The translations under genes and the position numbers were made by a program. The notes under the pieces are model-generated. The model saw only the letters and a program-made list of their open reading frames with translations, was not told the DNA's origin and made no database searches. This document shows positions 27,573 through 36,507 of a DNA stretch of 46,903 nt, one piece after another. How positions within the stretch are numbered: position 1 is the first letter of the stretch; every line of letters begins with the position of its first letter. Origin of the DNA: Candidatus Cloacimonadota bacterium (GTDB taxonomy: Bacteria > Cloacimonadota > Cloacimonadia > Cloacimonadales > Cloacimonadaceae); NCBI GenBank assembly GCA_023228285.1, contig JALOBM010000009.1:1593-48495 (forward strand), in the 5' to 3' direction.

Positions 27573-27734
27573 ACTACTTGATCTATACGGGATAAGCTGA
27601 GCATATCTTGTTGATGTTTCCTGTTGTATATGTGAGGATTGAGGAGCTCTACAACGCGGAGGGGCGATTTCTGATGTGAGAAACAGTAGTCCTGAAGCTA
27701 TTATCGAGTTTGATAACTATCTATCAAGTGGGTC
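27573..27734. other. Rest of the 346-bp mtaB-pgpH gap
   Basis: No gene, tRNA or strong terminator is seen. Just after the mtaB stop (minus strand) there is a short inverted repeat TTGATA...TATCAA (about 27711-27728) without a T-run. This is the only non-trivial break in the long minus-strand gene run between dnaN and thyX. Confidence 0.4.
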
Positions 27735-29030
27735 TTAATTGGCCTGTACTTCGCAATCCCGAATATTGCAGTTCACCAGCGTGCCCTGAGGATAAGTACC
27801 GGGAATCCGCAACCGTATATAATGATCGGAGAGTATTTCGGCATATTTCGACGATGTAGATTCATTGATACCTCTGCATACAGTACCGTTATCACGTAAG
27901 CGGGTTATGTATGCTAGCCTTTTACTGTTCGAGAGCTCTGTAAGAGCTTTTACCCTGCGGCTTTTTATTATATTTGGCAGATGGCCGGGCATTTTCTCCG
28001 CTTTGGTATCTTTGCGTTTGGAATAGGGAAATACATGCAAATAGGCGATTGGTAGGCTCTGTAGGAATTGATAAGTCTCATCGAAAAGCTCATCACTTTC
28101 AGCGGGGAAGCCGCAGATGACATCAAAACCTATCGCTGAATCGGGATAATAACTGATGATGCTATCCACGAGTTCCTTGATCAGAAGAGTATTGTAGTGC
28201 CTGCCCATATTCTTCAGAATGCTGTCGCTTCCGCTTTGCAAGGGAATGTGAAAATGAGGGCAGAGCTTCTCCACCGCTTTTAGATTCTGTAGCAATCCCG
28301 TGCTAAGTAACTGTGGCTCAATTGAAGATATGCGAATCAGCTCTATGTCCTGGATCTCTGCGATGCCTGTTACAACATCGGCGAGGTCTTTGTCTCCGCA
28401 TTTGTACAAACCCAGATTTACACCTCCAAGCACGATCTCTTTGAAGCCATTGGCAGCGAAAAGCTTGGCCTGTTCAATTACATCCGGAAAGCGGGCGGAG
28501 CGACTGTGTCCTCTGGCGTAGGGTACAGCGCAATATGCACAATAGAAATCGCAACCATCCTGTATCTTTTGAAAAGCCCGTGTATGGCCGAGCATACTGT
28601 CAACTGGCTTGTAGGCAAAATCTGTAGCATCCATGATGTCCGTAAAATGGTTCTCTTTGCCGGCCAGGATATCTGCTATGTCCAGTTTGTTTTGATTATC
28701 CACCACTAGGTCCACAGCGCCGAGTGCACAGATTTCTTCGAAAGAGCGCTGGGCAAAACAGCCTGTTACCACTACTTTAACGGAAGGCCTGTCAGACTTG
28801 AAAGCCAGGGCTTTGCGAATCAGGTTACGGCTTTTGTAATCTGTACGGTTGGTTACAGTGCAAGTATTTATGATATAGATGTCTGCATTCTGGTCGAAAT
28901 CCACAAGCTCGATGTCGCCAAAGCTTTGGGCGATCACAGCGGATTCGTAGAAATTTGTCTTACAACCCAGAGTGCTAATGGCTATTCTGGGCTTTGTGCG
29001 TTCGGATTTCGGCATAGATGGCAGGTCCAT
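27735..29030 (-). CDS. mtaB: tRNA t6A37 methylthiotransferase MtaB
   Basis: MtaB is a radical-SAM enzyme that adds a methylthio group to t6A at position 37 of ANN-decoding tRNAs. The 431-residue protein has the N-terminal MTTase domain with three cluster cysteines ([22 protein letters not shown]), the radical-SAM motif CDFYCAYC, GGVNLGLY, HIPLQSGSD, GFDVICGFPAE and a C-terminal TRAM-like region. The order NTCTVTNRTDYKSRN supports MtaB rather than MiaB or RimO. Starts are possible at the ATG at 29030 or at 29015; both overlap the formyltransferase gene. The last residues end in QAN just before the 346-bp gap. Confidence 0.93.
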   Translation of the reverse strand: MDLPSMPKSERTKPRIAISTLGCKTNFYESAVIAQSFGDIELVDFDQNADIYIINTCTVTNRTDYKSRNLIRKALAFKSDRPSVKVVVTGCFAQRSFEEICALGAVDLVVDNQNKLDIADILAGKENHFTDIMDATDFAYKPVDSMLGHTRAFQKIQDGCDFYCAYCAVPYARGHSRSARFPDVIEQAKLFAANGFKEIVLGGVNLGLYKCGDKDLADVVTGIAEIQDIELIRISSIEPQLLSTGLLQNLKAVEKLCPHFHIPLQSGSDSILKNMGRHYNTLLIKELVDSIISYYPDSAIGFDVICGFPAESDELFDETYQFLQSLPIAYLHVFPYSKRKDTKAEKMPGHLPNIIKSRRVKALTELSNSKRLAYITRLRDNGTVCRGINESTSSKYAEILSDHYIRLRIPGTYPQGTLVNCNIRDCEVQAN

Positions 29031-29595
29031 AGATTTGGTGTTCCACTTTCAATACCTTGGCGGCGATCTCTTCCGCGCTGTGGCATTGAGAAATATCCGT
29101 GGTGATCTGTGCTATAATCTCGCCATGATCATAGAGGGGATCCACACGGTGGATGGTGGCGCCGGACACAAGTTCGTGGTTATCAAGCACTTGTCTATGC
29201 ACATTCATGCCGTACATATCCTTCCCACCGTACTTTGGCAACAGGGCCGGGTGAATGTTTAGAATGGGGATTTTTATGTTTACGATGAAGTCCTTGGATA
29301 ACTGCTTCATAAAACCGCAGAGAGCGATCAGAGCGATGTTTTCACGCTCCACCATCGTGGCTAATGCTGCTTCAAATATTGCCATATCTTTGGCACCAAT
29401 CACCACGGAAGGTATGCCTCGTTCTGTGCATAAAGGGATCGCTGGAGCTTTTGCGGAGGTAAAAATGGCGCGATGTACTACCAGTGGAAGCTGCTCATCG
29501 GTGAAGTAGCTATGAAGCGCAAGGAGGTTTGATCCTCGGGATTTGCCACTGCTAAGAGTGATTATTCGCTGAACTTCAGGTGCAATTCCCGCCAT
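28975..29595 (-). CDS. purN: Phosphoribosylglycinamide formyltransferase-like protein
   Basis: The 206-residue protein has the formyltransferase fold of PurN, which transfers formyl from 10-formyl-THF to GAR in purine synthesis. Visible motifs are an N-terminal [26 protein letters not shown], the catalytic NIHPALLP (Asn and His), GMNVHRQVL and [18 protein letters not shown] with the catalytic Asp. The substrate loop KYGGKDMYG deviates slightly from the common KFPGL-type sequence, so a related formyltransferase is possible. The frame overlaps aspS by 34 bases at its start and mtaB by up to 56 at its end, an unusually deep overlap. No other purine-synthesis gene is adjacent. Confidence 0.82.
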   Translation of the reverse strand: MAGIAPEVQRIITLSSGKSRGSNLLALHSYFTDEQLPLVVHRAIFTSAKAPAIPLCTERGIPSVVIGAKDMAIFEAALATMVERENIALIALCGFMKQLSKDFIVNIKIPILNIHPALLPKYGGKDMYGMNVHRQVLDNHELVSGATIHRVDPLYDHGEIIAQITTDISQCHSAEEIAAKVLKVEHQIYGPAIYAEIRTHKAQNSH

Positions 29596-31340
29596 TGATC
29601 CTCGTCAACCTCAGAAGGCGCTTGATTCATCAAATCGGTGGCACGCAGTGTTTTGGGAAAGGCGATCACATCGCGTATGGAATCTGCCTGAGTCATGATC
29701 ATGATCAGTCTGTCCAATCCCGGAGCAATACCACCGTGGGGTGGGGTTCCATATTTGAGGGCATCGAGAAAGAATCCAAAGCGGGGCTTCAGTTCTTCTT
29801 CTGTGAATCCCAATACTGCGAATATCTTGCGTTGGATATCGTAGCGGTGACAACGGATACTACCACTGGAAAGCTCCATACCATTGCAAACAAGGTCATA
29901 GAGTTGACCCAGTATGTCCCCGATCTTATCCGGCTGATCCAGCCAGGGGATGTGTTCTTCCTTGGGCAAGCTAAACATGTGATGGGCAGGCTCCCAACCG
30001 CTTCCGTCTTCTTTGGCTACGAAAAGCGGAAAATCCGTGATCCAGCAAAAACAGAGAGTGCTGGGGTCGTATAGCTTAAGCAGTTGCCCCATTTCATTGC
30101 GAAGCCCTGCCAGTACTTTGTGAGTAGTGTCCCAAGTGTCGGCAACAATGGCCAACAGATCATTTGGTTTTGCCTTGGAGGCAGCGATCATAGCCTTTGC
30201 CTCATCGGTTGAGATGAACTTTGCGATTCCAGATTCCAGCCCGTTCTCGCTTACTTTGGCGAATGCCACGCCTTTGCCGCCCAGATGTTTGGCTAGTTCT
30301 ACCAATTGATCCTGCTGTTTGCGGCTAAATGGGGCTCCACCTGGGATACACAGAGCTTTGATGCAGCCTTTGTTTTCCAGACAGGTCTTGAAGACCTGAA
30401 ATTCACTGAGAGTAAGGATATCCGTGAAATCTACCAGTTCGAGGCCAAAGCGCAGATCAGGTTTGTCGCAGCCGTATAAACGCATTGCTTCTGCATAGCT
30501 CAACCGGGGGAAGGGCAAGGGGAGTTCTATGCCTTTTATCTCTTTGAAGATCGTGTACATCAACCTTTCCAGAAGATCAAAGATCTCTTCACAGGTAGCA
30601 AAAGATAGTTCAATATCCAATTGAGTGAATTCCGGTTGTCTGTCTGCACGCAAGTCCTCATCTCTGAAACAGCGAGCTATCTGGTAATAGCGGTCAAAAC
30701 CGGAGATCATCAGTAGTTGCTTGAATATTTGGGGGGATTGTGGAAGGGCGTAGAATTTGCCTGGATGCACTCTGCTGGGCACCAGATAGTCTCTGGCGCC
30801 CTCGGGAGTGCTTTTCATAAGCATGGGAGTCTCGATCTCATAAAAGCCTTCACTATCCAGGAAACGGCGCATGAGGCTGGTTACTTTGGCACGTGTGATC
30901 AATATCTCCTGCAAGCGCGGACGCCTAAGGTCCAGATAGCGATATGTGAGCCGCAAGTCCTCATCGGCCATTGCGCTGCCATCAATCTGAATGGGAAGAG
31001 GTTGAGTGTCGTTCAAAATATAGAAATCCTGAGCGATAACCTCGAGCTCTCCGGTGAGCATATTCTTGTTCAGATTGGTAGCGTCCCTGCGAGCCAAAAC
31101 ACCGCTTACGGCTATCACATACTCATTGCGCACTTTTTCTGCCTTGGCGAAGATTTCTGTAGCTTCAGGGCGCACAACGATCTGAATGATACCTTTTACG
31201 TCACGGAGATCGATGAAGATCAATCCGCCCAAGTCTCTGCGGCGATGTACCCATCCCATTAGCATTACTCTGGCGCCAATTGTGGCAGAAACCAGATCAG
31301 TGCTGTAGTGACTGCGTTTTAACGATCCGAGATTGTCCAT
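29562..31340 (-). CDS. aspS: Aspartate--tRNA ligase, bacterial type
   Basis: Class II synthetase of 592 residues with the bacterial layout. The N-terminal OB-fold has [20 protein letters not shown]. Motif 2 is in the form [20 protein letters not shown], and the long bacterial GAD-type insertion lies between motifs 2 and 3. [10 protein letters not shown] is present, and motif 3 is [14 protein letters not shown]. Whether it is strictly Asp-specific or also charges tRNA-Asn cannot be judged from the window. It starts 14 bases after the PotD-like gene and overlaps the formyltransferase gene. Confidence 0.95.
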   Translation of the reverse strand: MDNLGSLKRSHYSTDLVSATIGARVMLMGWVHRRRDLGGLIFIDLRDVKGIIQIVVRPEATEIFAKAEKVRNEYVIAVSGVLARRDATNLNKNMLTGELEVIAQDFYILNDTQPLPIQIDGSAMADEDLRLTYRYLDLRRPRLQEILITRAKVTSLMRRFLDSEGFYEIETPMLMKSTPEGARDYLVPSRVHPGKFYALPQSPQIFKQLLMISGFDRYYQIARCFRDEDLRADRQPEFTQLDIELSFATCEEIFDLLERLMYTIFKEIKGIELPLPFPRLSYAEAMRLYGCDKPDLRFGLELVDFTDILTLSEFQVFKTCLENKGCIKALCIPGGAPFSRKQQDQLVELAKHLGGKGVAFAKVSENGLESGIAKFISTDEAKAMIAASKAKPNDLLAIVADTWDTTHKVLAGLRNEMGQLLKLYDPSTLCFCWITDFPLFVAKEDGSGWEPAHHMFSLPKEEHIPWLDQPDKIGDILGQLYDLVCNGMELSSGSIRCHRYDIQRKIFAVLGFTEEELKPRFGFFLDALKYGTPPHGGIAPGLDRLIMIMTQADSIRDVIAFPKTLRATDLMNQAPSEVDEDQWRELHLKFSE

Positions 31341-31354
31341 TTTATAAAGTTCCT

Positions 31355-32413
31355 TCAGTTCATTTTGATGTCTTCATAGATCTGATCGATATTACGGGCT
31401 TCTTCGCCCAGATATTCGATCATATGGCATTTATCCAAGTACTCATCATCGGGATTGATTAGTTTATTGTATATGAATGCTTCACCCATCATTTGCATTG
31501 CGGCTTCATTGGGGGTGGGATACATGGTGTATTCACTGTTACGTTTGGCATTCTCGGCGTCCAGTAGGAAGTCGATGAATTTGTACGCTAATTCCTTGTT
31601 CTGAGAGGATTTCAGCATGACCATGTTGTCCATCCACATTGCAGCGCCCTCCTTGGGCAGAATAAAGGCGAGGTCTTCGTTTTCTTGCATCTGCTGCAGA
31701 GCGTCTCCGTTGTAAGCTTGAGCCAGCCAGGTGGTGCCATCTTGCAGCTCGTTTTTATAAGAATCACTATCGAATTGGGTGATGTTTCGATCCCAGACCT
31801 TCAGGACAGCGTGAGCGGCTTCCAAAGCTTCAGGATTGGTGTCGTTCACAGAGAATCCGCTATAGATCAGGGCAGCGCCTATCACTTCACGGGCATCGTC
31901 CAGCATCGTGATCTTGTTTTTACCATCAAAGAAAGAGTCTCCCAGGATATTCCAACTACCGGATGCAACTATCTCTTCCGGAACAAATTGCTTGTTGTAC
32001 ATCAGGCCAGTTAGTCCCCAAGCGTAAGGAACGGAATAGATATTGTCCACATCAAAGGACTGGGCTTTCTTCAGGAGTATAGGGTCTAGATTGCCATAGT
32101 TTGAGAGTTTACTCTTGTCCAGTTTCTCCAAGAGGTCCAGCTCGGCCAATATGCTTACGTGATCTCCGCTGGGGAAGATGATGTCGAAAGACTGAGTGGA
32201 GCTTTTCACCTTGGTCAGCATGTTTTCATTGGAGTCAAATGTGCTGTATTTGACCTTGCAGTCGTTGGCTTCTTCAAACTCTTTGATGAGCCCTGTATCG
32301 ATGTAGTCGCTCCAATTGAAGATGTATAGAGTATTTTTCTTTTTGCTGCAAGCACTCACGAGTGATGCGATGATGATTAGTGCCAAAAGGGGCAGTATCA
32401 TTGTTCTTTTCAT
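31355..32413 (-). CDS. PotD-like polyamine-binding lipoprotein
   Basis: The 352-residue lipoprotein has a signal peptide and lipobox LVSAC (Cys22), then an extracellular solute-binding domain of the spermidine/putrescine type: [66 protein letters not shown] and [21 protein letters not shown]. The start at 32413 is chosen because GGAGGA lies three bases upstream; a longer frame from 32461 overlaps the MFS gene and lacks this. The usual potABC permease and ATPase genes are not next to it. It follows the MFS gene by about ten bases. Confidence 0.9.
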   Translation of the reverse strand: MKRTMILPLLALIIIASLVSACSKKKNTLYIFNWSDYIDTGLIKEFEEANDCKVKYSTFDSNENMLTKVKSSTQSFDIIFPSGDHVSILAELDLLEKLDKSKLSNYGNLDPILLKKAQSFDVDNIYSVPYAWGLTGLMYNKQFVPEEIVASGSWNILGDSFFDGKNKITMLDDAREVIGAALIYSGFSVNDTNPEALEAAHAVLKVWDRNITQFDSDSYKNELQDGTTWLAQAYNGDALQQMQENEDLAFILPKEGAAMWMDNMVMLKSSQNKELAYKFIDFLLDAENAKRNSEYTMYPTPNEAAMQMMGEAFIYNKLINPDDEYLDKCHMIEYLGEEARNIDQIYEDIKMN

Positions 32414-32423
32414 TGTTCCTCCA

Positions 32424-33671
32424 TCAGGAATGTCGTTTGGCAGTATGTAGGGCATCAGCAATCCCCTTTTGAGGGTTTACGAACTGCAACACTACAAAAC
32501 CGATTATGAAGAAAAATATCAGGGATAATATGGAATAGCGGATCTCACCAGTCTTATGTGCGATCCATCCATATAGCATTGGTCCAATAATTGAGGACAG
32601 TCTGCCTGTCAAGGTATAAAAGCCAAAGAATTCAGCTTCTCTGGCTCTGGGAGTTAGCATACTCAGCATGGTTCTACTGTTTGCCTGGGAACTCCCTATG
32701 GCCAATCCCGCAACCAAGCCCACGAAATAGTATTCGAAAGCAGAATTGCAGAAGAAAGCCCAGATAACTACAAGTATCCAGATCAAAATGGAAATGGACA
32801 GCGATAAACGCACTCCCTTTTTATCGGTAAGCCATCCAAAGACTGCTGAACCCAAAATAGAAGTAAATTGCGCTATAATGAAATAGATCAACATATCTTT
32901 AGTGTCCATCCCAAAGCGGGTGATGCCATAAATTGAGGCAAAGGCAATTACTGTTGTGATGCCGTCGTTGTAGATGAAGTAGCTTAGCATAAACTTCAGT
33001 AATTGCGGATAGTCCTTCAGGTTTTTGATGGAGCTGGACACTCTCATTATGGCTGTCTTGAAGTAGTTTGTGCGTTTGGAGGGACGCTGGACTTCCCGCA
33101 GCCAGAAGAAGGTAAAGAGGCTAAAGACAAAGAAGTGGGCGGAAATAATCGGAAAGATATAGCGGACATCATATTGAATGAGAAACAGGGATACCAGCAG
33201 CGACAAAAGTCCGCCCAGGTAGCCCAAAGCCCATCCGAATCCGGAGACTTTGCCCATGTGTTCCTGAGATGTAATCTCCGGCAAAAAAGCGTCGTAGAAT
33301 ACATTGGCAGAATTGAATCCAAAGTTTGCAATGATGAAGAAGATCATGCCTTTATTGATGTCGCCGGGTCCCACGAAATACAGGAGAGCGGTAAAGATGA
33401 CGGTGAGGTAGCAGTTGATAAAGAGAAACTTCTTTTTGGAACGTGAATAATCTGCCACAGCACCCAATACTGGCGCCGTAAGAGCCACCAATGTCATGGA
33501 GATGCCGATGGCTCTGCCCCAAAGCATTTCTGCGTATCCTGGTTCACCTCCAACCACCTGATTCATGAAGTACACGCTGTACACCACCGTTACGATGATG
33601 GTAGTAAAGGCTGAATTGGCAAAGTCATACATCATCCAGCCAAAGATCTGTCTGTTTATCTTTAGCTTCAT
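32424..33671 (-). CDS. MFS transporter, UMF1 (Atg22-like) family
   Basis: The 415-residue protein has about twelve membrane helices and the UMF1 family opening: IFGWMMYDFANSAFTTIIVTVVYSVYF, then LTAPVLGAVADYSRSKKKFL, NVFYDAFLPEI, SGFGWALGYLGGLLSLL and GSSQANSRTMLSMLTP..REAEFFGFY. Homologues are putative exporters or importers of small molecules, in yeast the vacuolar amino-acid effluxer Atg22. The substrate is unknown. The ATG overlaps the recF stop (ATGA). Its position between recF and a PotD-like protein is not a common arrangement. Confidence 0.88.
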   Translation of the reverse strand: MKLKINRQIFGWMMYDFANSAFTTIIVTVVYSVYFMNQVVGGEPGYAEMLWGRAIGISMTLVALTAPVLGAVADYSRSKKKFLFINCYLTVIFTALLYFVGPGDINKGMIFFIIANFGFNSANVFYDAFLPEITSQEHMGKVSGFGWALGYLGGLLSLLVSLFLIQYDVRYIFPIISAHFFVFSLFTFFWLREVQRPSKRTNYFKTAIMRVSSSIKNLKDYPQLLKFMLSYFIYNDGITTVIAFASIYGITRFGMDTKDMLIYFIIAQFTSILGSAVFGWLTDKKGVRLSLSISILIWILVVIWAFFCNSAFEYYFVGLVAGLAIGSSQANSRTMLSMLTPRAREAEFFGFYTLTGRLSSIIGPMLYGWIAHKTGEIRYSILSLIFFFIIGFVVLQFVNPQKGIADALHTAKRHS

Positions 33672-34741
33672 GCACTACTCCCCAGCCGGATCACGGGCAG
33701 ATTGCCAAATATCTGGCGCACATCTTCTTTAGGGCTGGCGACAAATATCTGGTAGTTGTTGTTGCATAGTGCTTTGATCTTCTCGCCATGTACGTAGTCC
33801 AATTCCGCAAAGACATCATCAAATAGCAATATGGGACGAATACCGGTATTGCTCTCAATCAGATGCGCCTGAATCATTTTCAGGATGATTACCGCGATCC
33901 GTTTCTGCCCCTGAGAAGCACGGGCTCTCATACCAAAATCCTCTATTCGGAAAGAGTAATCATCCAAGTGTGCACCCAACAAACAGCGCTGCCAGAGCTT
34001 CTCGCGATTCTCTAGCATCTGCAGGTGCTTCACGATGTCGTCCGGATCCAGGGCAAAGGCCTCGCGCAAGACCGGAACATAGTTTATCTTCAGGTTTCTG
34101 GTGTTCTCCGAGATTTCCTTGTAGGAACCCATAAACTCATCGTTCAAAAGGTTCAGATACTGTTTTCGATAGGGATACAGAGCGCAGAGGTTTTGGGCAA
34201 ATCTGGCATCCCAGCTATTCTTCTCCGACGGGCTGTAGTCACTCTTTAGCAATTGGTTACGCTGATCTACTACATGCAGATAGTCGCGCAGGACAGCGAT
34301 ATAATCCGGGAAGATCTGGGATATGGCAAGATCGAAATATTGCCGTCGTATCCGAGGTGAACCATTGATGAGTCCGATGTCATCTGGAGCGCAGTAGATT
34401 ATCTTTACTTCCGAAAAAAGCGCACTCAATTGCCGCTTTACTTCATTGTTGATTTTCAAGACTTTGCGAGCATTCACGTAGCTCAAATGCACTTTTTTGG
34501 GCACATCCAGGTCTGAGTAGTAAAGGGCGTTGATAGCAAATTGCGCTGCAGAATTGAAGACCAGATCCTGATCCTGGTGAAAGCGGATGGATTTGCCGAT
34601 GGAAGTGTAGGCTATTGCCTCCAAAAGATTGGTCTTACCACTCCCGTTAGCCCCGATAATCAAGTTGCCTCCGGGGGTAAATTCAAAACGCTGCTGCCGG
34701 TAATTTCTAAAACAGTGCAGCTCGATAGTATTCAGCTTCAA
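33668..34741 (-). CDS. recF: DNA replication/repair protein RecF
   Basis: RecF is an SMC-like ATPase that helps load RecA at gaps and binds near the clamp. The 357 residues include the N-terminal LHCFRNYRQQRFEF, Walker A GANGSGKTN, the ABC signature ARASQGQKRIAVIILKM and Walker B PILLFDDVFAELD. Length is normal. It begins eleven bases after dnaN, the classical dnaN-recF pair, but neither dnaA nor gyrB is in the window, so the pair has been separated from the usual origin cluster. Confidence 0.95.
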   Translation of the reverse strand: MKLNTIELHCFRNYRQQRFEFTPGGNLIIGANGSGKTNLLEAIAYTSIGKSIRFHQDQDLVFNSAAQFAINALYYSDLDVPKKVHLSYVNARKVLKINNEVKRQLSALFSEVKIIYCAPDDIGLINGSPRIRRQYFDLAISQIFPDYIAVLRDYLHVVDQRNQLLKSDYSPSEKNSWDARFAQNLCALYPYRKQYLNLLNDEFMGSYKEISENTRNLKINYVPVLREAFALDPDDIVKHLQMLENREKLWQRCLLGAHLDDYSFRIEDFGMRARASQGQKRIAVIILKMIQAHLIESNTGIRPILLFDDVFAELDYVHGEKIKALCNNNYQIFVASPKEDVRQIFGNLPVIRLGSSA

Positions 34742-34752
34742 TCTTGGAGGTG

Positions 34753-35922
34753 CTATGAACGCAGAGGCATCAACAGGAATGTAACCTCTTCGTTTTCCCG
34801 GTTGTTCATATTGTAGATCATCAAGGGATCTTTAGAACTTCCCAGTTTGATCACCACTTTATCGCTGTCGATGGCATCCAGAATTCCCAGCATATAGCGG
34901 TAGTTGAAGGATACCCCGGTTTTGCTGCCCTGGAAGTTGTAGTCCTCCAAGTTTTCTTTTGCATCTCCAGTATCCCGATTGCTGGTGTTTACTTCAAAGG
35001 CTTCGCTGTCCAACTCAAAGCGGATGCGCATGTTGTCGTCCGGGGCTACCAGAGCCACTCTGCGGATAGCGCTATGGAGGGCATCCCGATCTATCACAAA
35101 CTGGTTTTGCAGATCAGTTACAAAAGCTTTTTGATATTCTGGATATTTGTGTTCAATCACTTGGGAGAAAACCACGTATTTATCGTAACTGAAGATCACT
35201 TTACTGCGTTCCAGCAAGACCTTGATCTCTTTTGCGCTGTTATCAAATATCTTTTGCAGGAAGGAAAGAGTCTTCACGGGGATGATCTTTTCGTTGATAT
35301 CTTCATTTGGAGTGTTAAAGATATTCTCTTCGCTGGATGTTTCAGCTTCTGCAGAGGGCAGCAGCTTCACGTTTTTCACGCGGATTTCTGCAACTTTCCG
35401 TCCGTCTGTCGCTGCCATCAAATGCTCGTTTGGCAATATCTTCCAACATACACCCGTGAGCACTGCGCGATTCACGTCCGTTGAAACGGCAAAGGAAGTT
35501 TTGGAAATCATTCGGTTAAAGAGCTGGGCATCAATGCTGATGGCCTTGTCCAAATTCACTTCCGGAACCACAGGGAAGAGGGTGTGATCCGCAATCAGCA
35601 GGTTAAAATCGATCTTAGCACATTGGATCATCAGCAGTTCATCATGACGCCAGAAGTTGATCATAGCTTCGGGCATGTAGTTGATGATCTCATTGAAGTG
35701 CTTTGCGGAAACCGCTATGGTGCCACCTTCACTAACCGCTGCGGCAAATTCCACTACTACAGTGATGTCCAGATCGGATGTAGTAATCTTCACCATACCA
35801 GTCTCGGCATCGGCAGCGATGAGATAGTTTGTGAGGATGGGGGAGGCGTTTTTTGCTGGAGCTACGCTAGCCAGATGTTGTACGCTTTGCAGTAATTCCT
35901 TCTTTTCTATGGCAAATCTCAT
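34753..35922 (-). CDS. dnaN: DNA polymerase III sliding clamp (beta subunit)
   Basis: The 389-residue protein has three clamp domains. Visible family features are MRFAIEKKELLQSVQHLASVAPAK..SPILTNYLI at the N-terminus, ATDGRKVAEIRV in the middle, and the C-terminal RNRENEEVTFLLMPLR that replaces the common VVMPMRL ending. AGGGG lies six bases before the ATG. It is first of the minus-strand run; a TTGACG upstream (near 35970) is a possible -35 without a matching -10. Confidence 0.95.
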   Translation of the reverse strand: MRFAIEKKELLQSVQHLASVAPAKNASPILTNYLIAADAETGMVKITTSDLDITVVVEFAAAVSEGGTIAVSAKHFNEIINYMPEAMINFWRHDELLMIQCAKIDFNLLIADHTLFPVVPEVNLDKAISIDAQLFNRMISKTSFAVSTDVNRAVLTGVCWKILPNEHLMAATDGRKVAEIRVKNVKLLPSAEAETSSEENIFNTPNEDINEKIIPVKTLSFLQKIFDNSAKEIKVLLERSKVIFSYDKYVVFSQVIEHKYPEYQKAFVTDLQNQFVIDRDALHSAIRRVALVAPDDNMRIRFELDSEAFEVNTSNRDTGDAKENLEDYNFQGSKTGVSFNYRYMLGILDAIDSDKVVIKLGSSKDPLMIYNMNNRENEEVTFLLMPLRS

Positions 35923-36016
35923 GATAACCCCTGTTCATTTTATTCTTCTTTCCAGAATTTTATCTTTTGGTATTCCGTCAAGGATTTCTTTTGAGTTTAT
36001 CACTATGGCAAGTCCG

Positions 36017-36055
36017 CTTGAACAGCTCTTGAGCTACGCTTGAAAACAGTTCAAG
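36017..36055. promoter_or_regulatory. Paired inverted repeats upstream of dnaN
   Basis: AGCTCTTGAGCT (36024-36035) is a perfect palindrome, and CTTGAAAACAGTTCAAG (36039-36055) is a 6-5-6 inverted repeat. A third half-site, CTTGAA, lies at 36017-36022. The dense spacing of CTTGA/TCAAG half-sites about 100 bases upstream of dnaN resembles an operator region. No regulator can be named. Confidence 0.4.
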
Positions 36056-36159
36056 TGATACTTGGGATACAGACATGTTATAAAGGTAGTATTAGTGCAA
36101 TTGGCAGAGTTGAATGGGATCCACATTTCCAGTATCTCTCCCTTTATATGAAGCTATAC

Positions 36160-36225
36160 TGAAGTAGATATCATCGTGTTATCATCGAGTGAGCACCCGA
36201 TTATTAACCGATGACATCTCGATCG
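36160..36225 (-). repeat. Dispersed palindromic element, copy 3
   Basis: The core TCACTCGATGATAAC (minus strand, 36178-36192) is identical to the other two copies; with copy 1 the match extends to 22 bases (36175-36196). The arms AGATATCATCG (36166-36176) and CGATGACATCT (36209-36219) pair at 10 of 11 positions, although their inner sequence differs from the arms of copies 1 and 2. Confidence 0.75.
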
Positions 36226-36455
36226 GCAAGCGCTAAAGCAGAGAGCTATGTTAATGAATTCAGACATATCCGATTGACTGATACCTTGTTTACCATGATT
36301 GCTTAGAATCTCCACGTAAAGAACAAGATGCAGAGATACGCAAAATAACGTCCGTCAGAAACAGACAATCTCTGGAGAATCGGTGACAATCAGGCAGAAA
36401 AGACCTCATCACAGCAATGATTATGAACTATCCCGAGTTGGAGTGGTTTTTGGCT

Positions 36456-36484
36456 TGACAGCATAAGGCATCTATTTTGTTTAT
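36456..36484 (+). promoter_or_regulatory. Promoter of the DUF4175-like/TPR/guaB operon
   Basis: TTGACA (36456-36461) and TGTTTA (36479-36484) are separated by 17 bases. The start point would fall near 36491, leaving a short leader that contains AAGGGAG just before the ATG at 36508. Confidence 0.5.
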
Positions 36485-36507
36485 CCTTAAAGATAAGGGA
36501 GAAACAG

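Larger units (their letters stand above)
27385..27579 (-). pseudogene. Possible 3' remnant of a gene upstream of pgpH
   Basis: On the minus strand an open frame of about 62 codons ends with a TGA that overlaps the pgpH ATG as ATGA. Its last 38 codons are Lys/Glu/Gln-rich and end KVLDNIVLTPKQEK, which looks like a real C-terminus. There is no ATG start; a stop codon lies immediately upstream, and the 5' half of the frame runs through copy 2 of the palindromic repeat. No ribosome binding site precedes the only GTG. It may be the end of a gene destroyed at its 5' side, or a chance frame. No protein family was recognised. Confidence 0.4.
35923..36507. other. 585-bp divergent intergenic region, dnaN / DUF4175-like gene
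   Basis: No gene was found. It contains two small inverted repeats near dnaN (36024-36055), copy 3 of the palindromic element (36160-36225), another inverted repeat CAGAGAT...ATCTCTG (about 36331-36376), and a promoter for the plus-strand operon. No DnaA boxes (TTATCCACA-like) or AT-rich repeat arrays were seen, so nothing marks an origin. Confidence 0.6.

Noticed and set aside
35923..36507. Replication origin next to dnaN
   Set aside because: No DnaA-box cluster, no AT-rich unwinding repeats and no dnaA gene were seen; the palindromes present have other sequences.
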